The notes: a model not told the origin generated them from the letters alone. Positions 8,867 through 17,386 are shown, counted from the stretch's first letter. The stretch: DNA of 64,000 bases from Teredinibacter turnerae T7901 (GCF_000023025.1 NC_012997.1:1596764-1660763); one strand, 5' to 3'. Numbers and translations are program-made.

Positions 8867-9517
8867 CTATTGGGATGGCTGTGAATCGTCTGCGCTAAGT
8901 AATCGTATAAAATCGACTAGTTTTTGTTGCCGCACTGGAAGAAGATCGGTTTCAATCAGAATTTGTTTCAATTGACTTGGCAGAGGGAGAAGGGTAACTA
9001 AATAATTGATTACCTGCTCACCGCTTAGTGCTTCTCGTTCAAGGCCAAGTTGTTGCCATGTTTGTTCGGTTATCGCGTCCTCCAGATATTGGGTTAGCGA
9101 GGTGGTCAGTTTGCTATCCAGTATGCCGTCTTCATCCAGCGGCTTGGCGCTTGCGCTCCAAAGTCCACTGGGACCTTGGACTATATCATCGAGAACATAT
9201 CGCTGCGTTCCCACAACAGATAGTGAAAGAAGTCCGTTTTCCCGTTGGCCAAAATCTTCGATATGCGCGAGTGTACCAACCCTGTAAAAGGGTAAGTCTG
9301 GACTATTTGCGGCCTTTGGCAGGTCTTTGAGCACTTCTTGGTCTTCACTCCCTTCTTTCAACAGGGGGATAACAAACCCCGAATCTGTTTGTAGGCAATC
9401 AGAGACCATATCGAGGTAGCGTCGTTCGAATATTTGTAACGGAAGACGGCAGGCGGGTAAAAGCGGGATGTTTAACGGAAAAACTGCTAACCGGTTCTCA
9501 AAATTGGTATCCGACAT
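8867..9517 (-). CDS. LON N-terminal domain protein
   Basis: A 216-residue stand-alone version of the substrate-binding N-terminal domain of Lon protease: LAVFPLNIPLLPACRLPLQI at the start, then IFERRYLDMV, and a helical C-terminal part with QVINYLVTLLP. No ATPase or protease domain follows, which is normal for this family. Its role is unknown; protein binding is assumed. I chose the ATG at 9517; a GTG at 9523 would add two residues. It is probably a housekeeping gene rather than a nif gene. Confidence 0.9.
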   Translation of the reverse strand: MSDTNFENRLAVFPLNIPLLPACRLPLQIFERRYLDMVSDCLQTDSGFVIPLLKEGSEDQEVLKDLPKAANSPDLPFYRVGTLAHIEDFGQRENGLLSLSVVGTQRYVLDDIVQGPSGLWSASAKPLDEDGILDSKLTTSLTQYLEDAITEQTWQQLGLEREALSGEQVINYLVTLLPLPSQLKQILIETDLLPVRQQKLVDFIRLLSADDSQPSQ

Positions 9518-9657
9518 GGGCACTTAAATCACTCAGATGACTCTAGGGCAGTTAGTTTACCTTAGCTAGACGCGGCTGCACTAGAGCGAGATTTCGGTGG
9601 TACTGCCTAGTGGCTTTGGGTAGTGTTGATTGTTTGGCGCGGTATGTCACTTCGACG

Positions 9658-9686
9658 TCAAGAGACGACGACATCAAGAGACGACG
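9658..9686. repeat. short direct repeat, 16-base period
   Basis: TCAAGAGACGACG occurs at 9658-9670 and again at 9674-9686 in the 265-base gap between the LON-domain and GST genes. There are only two copies, and nothing else in that gap was recognised. Confidence 0.5.
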
Positions 9687-9782
9687 CTGTCGAGTGACAC
9701 GATGGTTCGTTGAAACCGCCATTAACTAAGCGTGTTCGAGAGTGGTTGGTCCGCGTTTGAATTACTATCTACGCAACGGTTA

Positions 9783-10406
9783 TCAGACGCGATAGCCTTC
9801 CTCTGCTAGCACCCGCTTTACCACGGGGCGGCTGATCATTGTGTTGAAATGCTGGCGGCAGAATGGTGGGAGGGGAAGTTCCGTGCGGTTTGCCCAAAAC
9901 TCTACATAAAAAAGAGCGGCGTCTGCGATGGTAAATTGGTCAAATAGATATCCGGTTTTACCCCCAAATTGCTTTTCGATCGTATTGAACCCCTTCGCGA
10001 CCAGTGATTTGCCTTGACGGAGAATGCCTTCTTTGTCTTCCTCTCGAAACAGATACCTCTCTGGTGTAAATATGCGAGTGAACCCGTGACCGTGAATAGT
10101 GCTCACTGCATAGTTCAGTATTTCGAGGACCTGGGCTTGCGATGTTATATCCTCAGGAAGCAGCCCGGCTTTTGGGTGCTTTACTGCAAGCCACCAAGCG
10201 ATAGATGCAAATTCAGTCAGCACGACGCCCTCGTCGGTCACTAGTACAGGAATAGTGCCCTTAGGATTGATCGCAAGAAAATCAGGTTTTTGTGTGTCTC
10301 CAGCAGGAAGATTAAGTACATAGGCGCTGAATAATAAATCAAGTTCTTCTAATAAAATATGAATGCCGGTCGAACAGGAACCGGGTGTCATGTAAAAATT
10401 GAGCAT
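9783..10406 (-). CDS. glutathione S-transferase family protein
   Basis: The 207-residue product has a thioredoxin-fold N-terminal half (LNFYMTPGSCS at the start, NPKGTIPVLV around 49-58, then LTEFASIAWWL) and a helical C-terminal half ending in SRPVVKRVLAEEG, the usual two-domain GST shape. The serine/cysteine in PGSCS would contact glutathione. The ATG overlaps the stop of the AlkB-like gene by one base, so the two are co-translated. Through that operon it lies under a predicted NifA/sigma-54 promoter. Substrate unknown. Confidence 0.9.
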   Translation of the reverse strand: MLNFYMTPGSCSTGIHILLEELDLLFSAYVLNLPAGDTQKPDFLAINPKGTIPVLVTDEGVVLTEFASIAWWLAVKHPKAGLLPEDITSQAQVLEILNYAVSTIHGHGFTRIFTPERYLFREEDKEGILRQGKSLVAKGFNTIEKQFGGKTGYLFDQFTIADAALFYVEFWANRTELPLPPFCRQHFNTMISRPVVKRVLAEEGYRV

Positions 10407-11041
10407 TAATAGGTTGCCTCACTATACACCCGTCGGAAGGTGAGATTAATTCGTGGTTCTAGCACATCCGGTTGCGGGGGAACCTGGTGTTCCCAGTAGT
10501 GCTGAAAGGCGGGTTCCATAACGATTAGATCGCCGTGGTGAAGGCTTATCTCACCTTTGGTATCGTTTTCCTTATGGCGAAACTGAAAACATCGGGTGGC
10601 ACCGAGGCTGAGTGATGCAATAACCGGCGCATACCCGAGTTCGCGCTCGTCATCCGAGTGCCATGTAACATGATCGTTGCCATGCCGATATAGAGTAGCG
10701 AGTACGGCGTTAAATTCACACTGAGTTGCGTTATTGATTATTTGTCTTAATTGTAAGAGTTCGGGCAGCCATGGTTGTGTATGCATTAAATTGTCGGCAT
10801 AGCGGTATTGCAATCCGTCGTCGGCAAACCATGCCTGCATGCGGGGAATAGTAAAACGTCGATCAAAACTGACGAACGAATCCTGCTGCCAAGGAATGCT
10901 CTGCTCTAACTGGCTTAGCAGATGGTCGTACATGTCGCGGCCAAAAGGTAATTTTAACGGCTTTAGCAGACCGTCGATTGATAGGGAATTCTCGCTTGCG
11001 GATGCGTGTGTTTCGTTTATTGCGACTACGTCGTCATACAT
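10406..11041 (-). CDS. AlkB-family 2-oxoglutarate/Fe(II) dioxygenase
   Basis: AlkB enzymes oxidatively remove alkyl groups from nucleic acids, using 2-oxoglutarate and Fe(II). The 211-residue product has the family's FNAVLATLYRHGNDHVTWHS, with H-x-D (HSDD) as iron ligands, the distal histidine in FQHYWEHQ, and RINLTFRR binding 2-oxoglutarate. I chose the ATG at 11041 because AGAGG lies 7 bases upstream; an earlier ATG at 11068 has no ribosome site. It forms an operon with the overlapping GST gene and has a sigma-54 motif and NifA site upstream. The exact substrate, DNA, RNA or protein, is not known. Confidence 0.92.
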   Translation of the reverse strand: MYDDVVAINETHASASENSLSIDGLLKPLKLPFGRDMYDHLLSQLEQSIPWQQDSFVSFDRRFTIPRMQAWFADDGLQYRYADNLMHTQPWLPELLQLRQIINNATQCEFNAVLATLYRHGNDHVTWHSDDERELGYAPVIASLSLGATRCFQFRHKENDTKGEISLHHGDLIVMEPAFQHYWEHQVPPQPDVLEPRINLTFRRVYSEATY

Positions 11042-11132
11042 AAGCTTACCTCTATTCGCGCTTTTCAAATATTCGACTATTTAAAACAAAACGCGGCTGG
11101 CCCCATATTTAAACAGTTAGTCGCAAGGGAGT

Positions 11133-11148
11133 AGCAAAAGCGCGGCCA
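11133..11148 (-). promoter_or_regulatory. sigma-54 promoter of the AlkB-GST operon
   Basis: On the minus strand TGGCCG-CGCTT-TTGCT, with GG-N10-GC spacing. The -12 element matches the consensus and the -24 keeps TGGC. It is 92 bases before the AlkB ATG and 60 bases from a TGT-N10-ACA. Confidence 0.6.
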
Positions 11149-11207
11149 ATTGGCTGGCGAGAAAAATCTTGTAAATTCAGAGGGTTAGATATTGCGATCC
11201 GCTGCGG

Positions 11208-11223
11208 TGTGATATTGGTGACA
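11208..11223. promoter_or_regulatory. NifA upstream activator site for AlkB-GST
   Basis: TGT-N10-ACA located 60-75 bases upstream of the sigma-54 motif at 11133-11148. The inner bases are not palindromic, unlike the best sites in this cluster. Confidence 0.55.
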
Positions 11224-11319
11224 TCAATTTCGTCGCAATTGACACAATACATTCACAAAATGAGGTAACGGTAATTTCTGAGAATAGTTGTGCTGGTTTA
11301 ATACCGACGAATAAATTGT

Positions 11320-11352
11320 GCCACACATAGTTAATATGTGAACTAGTGTGGC
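11320..11352. repeat. nested inverted repeat between AlkB and the next minus-strand gene
   Basis: GCCACACATAG (11320-11330) faces CTAGTGTGGC (11343-11352) with one extra base, and CACATA/TATGTG (11324-11329, 11335-11340) forms an alternative inner pair. It could be a weak terminator for the gene ending at 11449 or an operator. No T-run follows. Confidence 0.4.
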
Positions 11353-11448
11353 CGAAACAGGTTGCCTATTTTGATGGGGCTGCGAGCGCCGGGTGACGCA
11401 TCCAGTATTTAAACGTCGGTGGTTCGCGTAGCAAGGCAAATAGCGTGT

Positions 11449-12069
11449 TTAAGCTGTTTCTAGCGCCGATGTTGGCGTAGTGAGTTTTGCGGGATATAGC
11501 GCTTCAAGAGCTGTCAGTAACGTCGATATTGGCGATACAAACCCGCTAAATAGCAAGAAAGCTTCTTCGGAATCTTGTTTTTTTTGATTCGCGAAATCCA
11601 ATAACAAACGGTTCGTCGATTTAAATACGACATCGCAGCTCATCACTAACCAGGCGTCATTAGTGACCCACTTATCCATATAATCGTATAGATCTGAATA
11701 ACTGCGTTTTAATATGGGGTAGCTGGTTTTCACTTCTTTAAATTGAACCAGCTCTAAATAGAGTTCATGGGTCGCTTCTGCATAATGCCGGGGCTTGCTC
11801 GCCTGAGAAAGAAAGGATTGTTGGTAACTTGCCTGTATGCTGTCAAAATCGCGCTCGAAATCAGCGAATTCCTGAATGCGAAGCAACGGAGCCACGGATT
11901 CCGTCACTACAGGAAATAGTCCTGGCAGCGTGTCGGCCATTTTTTTGAACAGCGACTTGAATTCGTTGTTTGGCAGCATTCCCAAAATAATTTGGGTGAC
12001 TCGCTGCCATTCCGCAGCGGTGGAATAGATAGTGGCTAATTCCTTGGCTATTTTGAAATCTGGGCTCAC
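11449..12069 (-). CDS. uncharacterised helical protein
   Basis: I do not recognise this 206-residue protein. It looks almost fully alpha-helical and soluble, with many aromatic residues (LYDYMDKWVTNDAWL region) and a weakly hydrophobic C-terminal stretch that is too short and polar for a sure membrane helix. It is 7 bases downstream of a DUF1508 gene on the same strand, so the two are probably co-transcribed. Its neighbourhood is nif, but nothing in the sequence shows a function. Confidence 0.75.
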   Translation of the reverse strand: MSPDFKIAKELATIYSTAAEWQRVTQIILGMLPNNEFKSLFKKMADTLPGLFPVVTESVAPLLRIQEFADFERDFDSIQASYQQSFLSQASKPRHYAEATHELYLELVQFKEVKTSYPILKRSYSDLYDYMDKWVTNDAWLVMSCDVVFKSTNRLLLDFANQKKQDSEEAFLLFSGFVSPISTLLTALEALYPAKLTTPTSALETA

Positions 12070-12076
12070 GATAACC

Positions 12077-12406
12077 TCACGCTAATTCCGCAATTTCGGC
12101 AACACAAGCGTTGTCTTTAACGTTGTGTAATGCGGCATCAAAGGTCATCTGATTATCGAATAGCAAGCTTTTTGCGATAATTTGCCCTGAACTATCCTTT
12201 ATTACGAAAAACATTTCGCCGCTTGCGACTTTTCCTGCTGCGATTTGCTGGCTCATTAAGCTTCCGACGCGTACATCCTGGATGGCTTTTTCGGTATCTT
12301 CGCGGCTATCGAATTCCCCGCCGAGCAACATTTTTTCGCCCTTTTCGCTAACCAGTGCGAAAGTGTAGTTTCCGTCTTGCTGGAGTAATTGAAAGGTTGC
12401 AGCCAT
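12077..12406 (-). CDS. DUF1508 (YegP-like) protein
   Basis: A 109-residue protein with two tandem copies of the short beta-beta-alpha unit of the YegP/DUF1508 family: NYTFALVSEKGEKMLLGGEF in the first half and MFFVIKDSSGQIIAKSLLF in the second, each followed by a helix containing A-(L/I)-x-x-V. GCGAGG lies before the ATG. It begins 47 bases from a divergent gene and is followed at 7 bases by the helical protein. Function unknown. Confidence 0.85.
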   Translation of the reverse strand: MAATFQLLQQDGNYTFALVSEKGEKMLLGGEFDSREDTEKAIQDVRVGSLMSQQIAAGKVASGEMFFVIKDSSGQIIAKSLLFDNQMTFDAALHNVKDNACVAEIAELA

Positions 12407-12453
12407 GGTTTTTCCTCGCTAAATTATGCGCCGTAAAAATAATGGAGTGTGCT

Positions 12454-12735
12454 ATGAAAGCTAATGAATTCTACGATAGATACTATCTTTCCTACACTGG
12501 AATAAAATTGCCGATGAAACTGGTAAATCCGTTGGATCCAGCGGAGATTGACAATCGCAACACATTTTTTGGCGCGTTGCTCGATGATGTCGGCAGAGAA
12601 TATGTGATCCACAAAGTTGTGTACGGGGATGTGGAACTTTCGCACACTTATCATTTCGGATCTGATGGTGCCTTGTTGAGGGCTGATATCATTAACGCCG
12701 ACGGCGAAGAGCAACGCATTGACTACAACAAGTAG
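12454..12735 (+). CDS. small conserved nif-associated protein (possibly DUF6156)
   Basis: A 93-residue protein with the motif YYLSYTGIKLPMKLVNPLD near the start and ENRNTFF-like and GDVELSHTYHF segments, a pattern I associate with the DUF6156 family found beside nif genes; that name is uncertain. It is predicted soluble and beta-rich. I chose the ATG at 12454 (GGAG 7 bases upstream); the frame is open from 12355, but that part overlaps the divergent DUF1508 gene. It lies alone on the plus strand between minus-strand genes. Confidence 0.8.
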   Translation: MKANEFYDRYYLSYTGIKLPMKLVNPLDPAEIDNRNTFFGALLDDVGREYVIHKVVYGDVELSHTYHFGSDGALLRADIINADGEEQRIDYNK

Positions 12736-12780
12736 TCAGTGACAACCCTGGCGCTGATACTCCCAGGGTTGTGTGCTCAA

Positions 12781-12987
12781 CTACGCAGATGCCTGTGCAA
12801 AGCAAGTGGGGCAGTAGCTTACTTTGTCGTAAAAACCACGACTTTTCGTGTAGGCAGCATCGCCGCTGGCAAATGAGCCCAGGTAGCGAAGTGTGCTGGC
12901 CTCAGGGAGTTCAGCGCAGTTGCTGTTGTGGATTTTGTGGGCTGCTGTGCTTTCTTCTTTATCGAGAGAAATGAAAAATTCGGCCAT
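12781..12987 (-). CDS. small protein with a C-terminal CxxC
   Basis: A 68-residue protein with H20-x3-C24 and, 34 residues later, C59-x2-C62 (YCPTC), which could together bind a metal ion. The middle reads TLRYLGSFASGDAAYTKSRG, a loop-helix segment. AAAGGAG precedes the ATG. It is 20 bases downstream of the LRR gene and probably in the same operon, which has a NifA/sigma-54 type promoter. I know no named family for it. Confidence 0.75.
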   Translation of the reverse strand: MAEFFISLDKEESTAAHKIHNSNCAELPEASTLRYLGSFASGDAAYTKSRGFYDKVSYCPTCFAQASA

Positions 12988-13007
12988 GGGAATATGCTCC
13001 TTTAAAA

Positions 13008-13562
13008 TTACATTTTAAGGTTGTGTGCTGAGACAAGTGTCTGCAGCTTTTCACGTGTAATGTCGTCTAGTTTGGTGTTCTCGATTTTGATCGCGAATGG
13101 CTTGCATTCGTCGGGTAAAATCAGGCTTTCCAGTTCGTTATCGCTGACTTGGATTTGTTCAATTTTCGGGTTGTTGGAAAGGTCCAGCTCCGTCAAATCG
13201 TTTTTTGATGCATATAGATTTTCGAGCAGCGCCAAGGAACTGAGGTCCAGCTCTGAGAGGTCGTTAATAAATACCTCCACATGGCTGAGCTTCTTGTTCG
13301 CGCTAAAATCTATTTCTTCCAACTCGTTATTACCCAGATACACTTCTTCCAAGTTGGGGTTACCACTTAAATCAATTTCTGTGAGGCGGTTCCGGGTTAA
13401 GTCCAGTAGCTTCAGGTTAGGAAAATTTTCCAGCCCGCTCGCCTTTTCGATTTGACATTTTCGTGCGCGAATCTCCAGCACCTCTTCGGCAGTTTCCACT
13501 CCCGTGGCCAATACCGCAGCACGTAGCGCTTCGTCTTCAAAAGGGATGTCACTCAATTTCAT
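13008..13562 (-). CDS. leucine-rich repeat protein
   Basis: This 184-residue protein has about five canonical LRR units of 20-22 residues (pattern L-x-x-L-D-L-S-x-N-x-L-x-x-L, for example LKLLDLTRNRLTEIDLSGNP) between residues 45 and 150. It has no signal peptide, so it is cytoplasmic and likely binds a protein partner. It differs from the helical LRV protein at 6187. The first gene of a minus-strand operon, it has a sigma-54 motif 77 bases upstream of its ATG and a strong NifA site, linking it to nitrogen fixation. Confidence 0.9.
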   Translation of the reverse strand: MKLSDIPFEDEALRAAVLATGVETAEEVLEIRARKCQIEKASGLENFPNLKLLDLTRNRLTEIDLSGNPNLEEVYLGNNELEEIDFSANKKLSHVEVFINDLSELDLSSLALLENLYASKNDLTELDLSNNPKIEQIQVSDNELESLILPDECKPFAIKIENTKLDDITREKLQTLVSAHNLKM

Positions 13563-13638
13563 ACGTTTTCACCTTTCCAAATTTTCCAGGGTCGTAGAAA
13601 ATTAAACACGGTTGTTTGAGGTCAACACAAAGCTAAAT

Positions 13639-13654
13639 AGCAATATATTGGCCA
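13639..13654 (-). promoter_or_regulatory. sigma-54 promoter of the LRR operon
   Basis: On the minus strand TGGCCA-ATATA-TTGCT with GG-N10-GC spacing. It lies 77 bases before the LRR ATG and 99 bases from the TGT-N10-ACA at 13753. Confidence 0.75.
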
Positions 13655-13752
13655 AGTCTTTATTTGTCGAAGTTGATCCAGCGCAAGGCGCGAACTGCTT
13701 GAAACTACAGGGAAATTTTTAAGAAAAGCGCCGGGAAGCGTGTTCAGGGGAG

Positions 13753-13768
13753 TGTCGTGTTTACGACA
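13753..13768. promoter_or_regulatory. NifA upstream activator site for the LRR operon
   Basis: TGTCG-N6-CGACA, an extended palindromic form of TGT-N10-ACA shared with the iscA, nifE and second nifF sites. It overlaps the stop codon region of the gene at 13761. Confidence 0.75.
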
Positions 13769-14132
13769 ATGTTTCGGTGGCTTGTATGTCGCAGGCGGCA
13801 AATAGGCCGGCGCTGCGTATACGCGCTTTAAACTCTTTCATGACGGGGCGGGATAAGACGGTTTCTGCAAGCACGCGCTGTTCGTAGATTTCGAGCTTTA
13901 TATCTTCTGTCAGCGAGTGCCTTGTGCGCTCGATAAACTGGTGCATACTTTCGTCGAACAGGTTGCCGGGAAGGTGCGATACCGATGCGTAGAGCAGGCT
14001 CATAACCTGCTTTTCAACGGGTTTCATCTTGCACTTTCCATCCAGAATTTTGAGCATCACGGTAGTAGCACAGTCCACATCAGATGGAGACATGGGGTTG
14101 GCTGCAAGCCAGTCTTTCAGCGGGGATGTCAT
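13761..14132 (-). CDS. uncharacterised protein, last gene of the ald-AAA operon
   Basis: I do not recognise this 123-residue protein. It is helical and soluble, with cysteines at VDCATT, GKCKM and AACDI that do not form a known cluster motif. Its ATG overlaps the stop of the NifX-like gene by 4 bases (ATGA), so it is translationally coupled to it and, through it, to the AAA+ ATPase. A helper of the ATPase or of the cofactor-binding protein is a reasonable guess, no more. Confidence 0.75.
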   Translation of the reverse strand: MTSPLKDWLAANPMSPSDVDCATTVMLKILDGKCKMKPVEKQVMSLLYASVSHLPGNLFDESMHQFIERTRHSLTEDIKLEIYEQRVLAETVLSRPVMKEFKARIRSAGLFAACDIQATETLS

Positions 14133-14473
14133 CGGTCGTTTACGTAGGCGAGCAGTGATTCTTCAACCGCTTCATAGGCGTAATCGGATACGGCAAACAC
14201 ACCGATTTTACGCAGTTTTTCGGTGGGGCCATCGCCGATTTTTGCAGAAAATACAGCGGTGCAATCGTTGATAGTGGCGAGGATTTTTTGCATTGCACTC
14301 TGGCTGCCGGTGTGGCCATGACAGTATTTATCGACTTCGCGTTTTTCCAGTAAAGCGATTTCTTTACCGCTGACCGTGTAAATCCAGAAGGTATCGGCGT
14401 GACCAAAATGCAAATTAATCGATATGCCGTCTTTGCTGGCGACGGCAAGTTTCTGTAGAGGTTGCTCAGCCAT
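14129..14473 (-). CDS. FeMo-co-binding-domain protein (NifX/NifB C-terminal type)
   Basis: This 114-residue protein is a single NifX-type domain: LAVASKDGISINLHFGHAD at 9-27 with the GH-x-D turn, then YTVSG, and a C-terminal GVFAVSDYAYE region. The ATG at 14473 lies just inside the AAA+ gene's end (8-base overlap), so I prefer it over an ATG at 14518 deeper in that gene. Close coupling to an AAA+ ATPase is unusual for this family and suggests the ATPase acts on a cofactor carrier or its target. Confidence 0.85.
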   Translation of the reverse strand: MAEQPLQKLAVASKDGISINLHFGHADTFWIYTVSGKEIALLEKREVDKYCHGHTGSQSAMQKILATINDCTAVFSAKIGDGPTEKLRKIGVFAVSDYAYEAVEESLLAYVNDR

Positions 14474-16172
14474 AGGGTGTTTTGGCCTCCAGCCCTCGGA
14501 AAATACAACAGCGTTCAAACACCGTCATATCAGGGGGTACCGACTTATATTGACAATATTTTGCGACGAGTTTTGCAAGCCCTTTTATATCCCGCCCACA
14601 AGCCTGCGGAAACCGTTCAGCCAGATCGTGCACAAGCGTGCCACTCAGGTTCAGTGCGAATTGGTCGCTCATCACCTGCCATATCCGTTCCCGGTCTTCA
14701 AGCTCAGGCGGGTGATATTTTATTAACGCAATGCATCGGCTGACGATCGCCTCATCAATATCGTGTACGCGGTTGGTGGTGAGAAACAACAAACCATTGA
14801 AGTATTCAAGTACACGCAAAAATACGCCCACTACGGCGTTGGCGGCGATGTTGTCGTCCCGTCTTTTGATGTAAACATCAGCCTCGTCGATAAGCATTAC
14901 CGCCCCCCAACGCTGCGCGCGGGTGAGAGTATCTTTCAGTGCTTTCTCCATCTCAGTAACATTAAGACCGAGCTGGCCTGAATGGACGCGGTATAGCGGT
15001 CGGCGGATGATTTCCGAGTAGACTTCTGCGGTGAGGGTTTTTCCCACTCCGGCCGGGCCTGCGCAGAGCACTGTCGTACCGCCGGATTTGCCTTCGACAA
15101 TATCGTCCATCAGCATATCCATTTCAGCAGTAAGAATATCTATGAGATCTGTTTGCTCCGGTGGCAGTACGAGCTTGTCTTTAAGTTCGGGCTGGTAAAT
15201 GTACTCCTGCATATCGTCCACATGCACCCACAGATGGTGATGGAGATCGAGATGGAACATGAGCACATAACCGTGAACGGGCAATTCGGTAAATAGCGTG
15301 TCCGGAATCGCGTTGGCCACCGCTTCCGTAGCCTTTTCAACCTTGTCACTGAAGTTTACGCTGCGCCCCGCTTTGCGTAAGTATTTGGCGAGGATGTTGC
15401 CCGGCGCGTCCAGAGTAAGTTCCCTGTTTTGCAGGATCTCTTCATCGTTGACGAGTTTGGCTGCGCTGCCGGATGAAGAAAGCACGACAACACTTTTGCG
15501 GGACCAATCCTGATTGCGGTGGCTCGCGCTGGGGTCTTCTGCGAATATCCCTGTGCCTTGCGCCAGAAACTGTTTACCGTAAGCACTGCGCCAACGGAAG
15601 TATTTTTCGCTGGAGGTGTCGTAGGCTTCGAGCAGTTCGGGGGTTTCGCGTAAAAATCCCTTTTCAGCAAATATTTCTGCAATCGATTTACCCTCAATAT
15701 CTTTGTCGAGGATACTGATGTTTACAGTTTGGATTTTGCCGAGACTGTTGGTTTTAAGCTCGATGAGAAGGCGCCCACTCTCTTCTTCGCCTGGCGGGGT
15801 AAAATCAATTCGGGTAACCAGGTAGGGCAGCGCTTTACCCGCAGTATTGATTTTGAACATCCAGCCACGCTGGGCGTTTTCTGTGAGAAATGTTGATACA
15901 GCGGGAACGAGCTTTTCCAGATCGCCCTTGCCGAATTTTTCATCGTTGGCACACATCGCACGTTGTAATGTGCTGATGTGTGCAACGTGGCCCATCATTG
16001 ACGGCCCGTAGTCCGTATAAAGCTGTTTTAAATAGTCCATGTGTTGCGCGGTAAAACGCTGTAGCGTTGCTTCCGCGCGATTACCAAACTTAAGTTGTTC
16101 TGCGAGAAATCCGAGTTCTTCAAACTCGGATACCATCGCCTCCACAAATGGCCGGTCTATTTGTAGCTTCAT
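14466..16172 (-). CDS. AAA+ ATPase with a large uncharacterised N-terminal region
   Basis: A 568-residue protein. The C-terminal third is a standard AAA+ module: Walker A GPAGVGKT at 372-379, Walker B VMLIDEAD at 425-432, sensor 1 TTN at 465-467 and an SRC arginine-finger region at 478-480. Residues 1-340 match no family I know; they include a beta-rich part (about 115-160) and HLDLHHHLWVH near 307-317, which could bind metal. It is 17 bases downstream of ald and overlaps the NifX-like gene. It may remodel a nif protein complex, as CbbX or MoxR proteins do for others; that is inference. Confidence 0.88.
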   Translation of the reverse strand: MKLQIDRPFVEAMVSEFEELGFLAEQLKFGNRAEATLQRFTAQHMDYLKQLYTDYGPSMMGHVAHISTLQRAMCANDEKFGKGDLEKLVPAVSTFLTENAQRGWMFKINTAGKALPYLVTRIDFTPPGEEESGRLLIELKTNSLGKIQTVNISILDKDIEGKSIAEIFAEKGFLRETPELLEAYDTSSEKYFRWRSAYGKQFLAQGTGIFAEDPSASHRNQDWSRKSVVVLSSSGSAAKLVNDEEILQNRELTLDAPGNILAKYLRKAGRSVNFSDKVEKATEAVANAIPDTLFTELPVHGYVLMFHLDLHHHLWVHVDDMQEYIYQPELKDKLVLPPEQTDLIDILTAEMDMLMDDIVEGKSGGTTVLCAGPAGVGKTLTAEVYSEIIRRPLYRVHSGQLGLNVTEMEKALKDTLTRAQRWGAVMLIDEADVYIKRRDDNIAANAVVGVFLRVLEYFNGLLFLTTNRVHDIDEAIVSRCIALIKYHPPELEDRERIWQVMSDQFALNLSGTLVHDLAERFPQACGRDIKGLAKLVAKYCQYKSVPPDMTVFERCCIFRGLEAKTPYG

Positions 16173-16189
16173 GCGAACTCACAATTCTG

Positions 16190-17302
16190 TTAGCCAATAA
16201 ATTCCTCCGCGGCGTAACAGGTTTCACCGAGTGCTTCAGCAACCGCGGGGTGCGTGATTTTGCCGTTTGCAACATTCAGACCTGCGCGCAGGTGCGGGTC
16301 TGTCTTGAGTGCGGCCAATCCTTTATTCGCCAGCGCTGCAGCGTAGGGCAGGGTCGCGTTGGTGAGCGCCCAGGTTGAGGTGTTGGCAACGGCCCCTGGC
16401 ATGTTTGCTACACAATAATGTACGACTCCATCCACGATGTATGTCGGATTCTGGTGAGTGGTCGGCTTACTGGTTTCGAAGCAACCGCCCTGATCGATGG
16501 CGACGTCTACCAATACCGCCCCGGTTTTCAGCAACGCGAGTTGTGATTGGCTCACAAGCTTCGGCGCGGATGCTCCTGGAACCAGCACCGCGCCGATAAC
16601 GGCGTCTGCCTGTTGAAGTTCCTGTTCAATGGTTTCCTGGGTTGAATAGAGTGTGGCAATGCGCGGACCGAACACTTCATCGATTGCTTTCAAACGTGCC
16701 AGTGATCGATCAACGATAGTGACGTACGCGCCCATGCCCATAGCGATGCGCGCAGCGTTAAGGCCGACAACACCGCCGCCTATCACCAGCACTCTGCCCG
16801 CGGGAACGCCAGGAACGCCGCCTAGCAACACCCCGGCGCCGCCATTGATTTTTTCCAGGCAGTGCGCTGCAGCCTGGATCGACAAGCGCCCGGCCACCTC
16901 ACTCATTGGCGCCAGTAATGGCAGGCCGCCGGTCGCGCTGGTCACTGTCTCGTAGGCAATAGCATTTGCACCACTGTCCTGGAGCAGCTTTGCTTGCGTT
17001 GGGTCTGGCGCAAGGTGCAGGTAGGTAAAAAGAATCTGACCTTCGCGCAGCATCTTACATTCAACCGGCTGGGGCTCTTTTACCTTTATGATCATATCGC
17101 TGGTAGCGAATATCTCTTCTGCAGTGCTCACTATTGTGGCACCTGCGTTTAAATAAGCTTCGTCAGATAAGCCAATCCCTATGCCGGCTGACGATTGAAC
17201 TGCGACAGAATGGCCTGAGGAACAAAGCTCGCGCACGCCAGCCGGGGTAAGGCCGACGCGAAATTCCTGCGCTTTGATTTCTGTGGGTACGCCAATGCGC
17301 AT
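16190..17302 (-). CDS. ald: alanine dehydrogenase
   Basis: Ald interconverts pyruvate plus ammonia and L-alanine with NAD(H). The 370-residue product opens [20 protein letters not shown], has the substrate lysine in IIKVKEPQ, the catalytic histidine in YLHLA, and the NAD-binding GGGVVGLNA around 173-181. Its length is typical. GAGGTGA precedes the ATG. It heads the minus-strand run with the AAA+ ATPase and NifX-like genes (17-base gap) and has no sigma-54 motif of its own. In a nitrogen fixer it could assimilate or export fixed nitrogen as alanine. Confidence 0.96.
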   Translation of the reverse strand: MRIGVPTEIKAQEFRVGLTPAGVRELCSSGHSVAVQSSAGIGIGLSDEAYLNAGATIVSTAEEIFATSDMIIKVKEPQPVECKMLREGQILFTYLHLAPDPTQAKLLQDSGANAIAYETVTSATGGLPLLAPMSEVAGRLSIQAAAHCLEKINGGAGVLLGGVPGVPAGRVLVIGGGVVGLNAARIAMGMGAYVTIVDRSLARLKAIDEVFGPRIATLYSTQETIEQELQQADAVIGAVLVPGASAPKLVSQSQLALLKTGAVLVDVAIDQGGCFETSKPTTHQNPTYIVDGVVHYCVANMPGAVANTSTWALTNATLPYAAALANKGLAALKTDPHLRAGLNVANGKITHPAVAEALGETCYAAEEFIG

Positions 17303-17386
17303 GTATCACCTCGTAATAAATAGTTCTGAAAAATTCAACTGCCTGTCAATAAACATGCCACTTGGTAAGTGCCAGTGTCTATGACT

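Noticed and set aside
9658-9686. start of a CRISPR array
   Set aside because: Only two 13-base copies 3 bases apart; no spacers of normal length and no cas genes.
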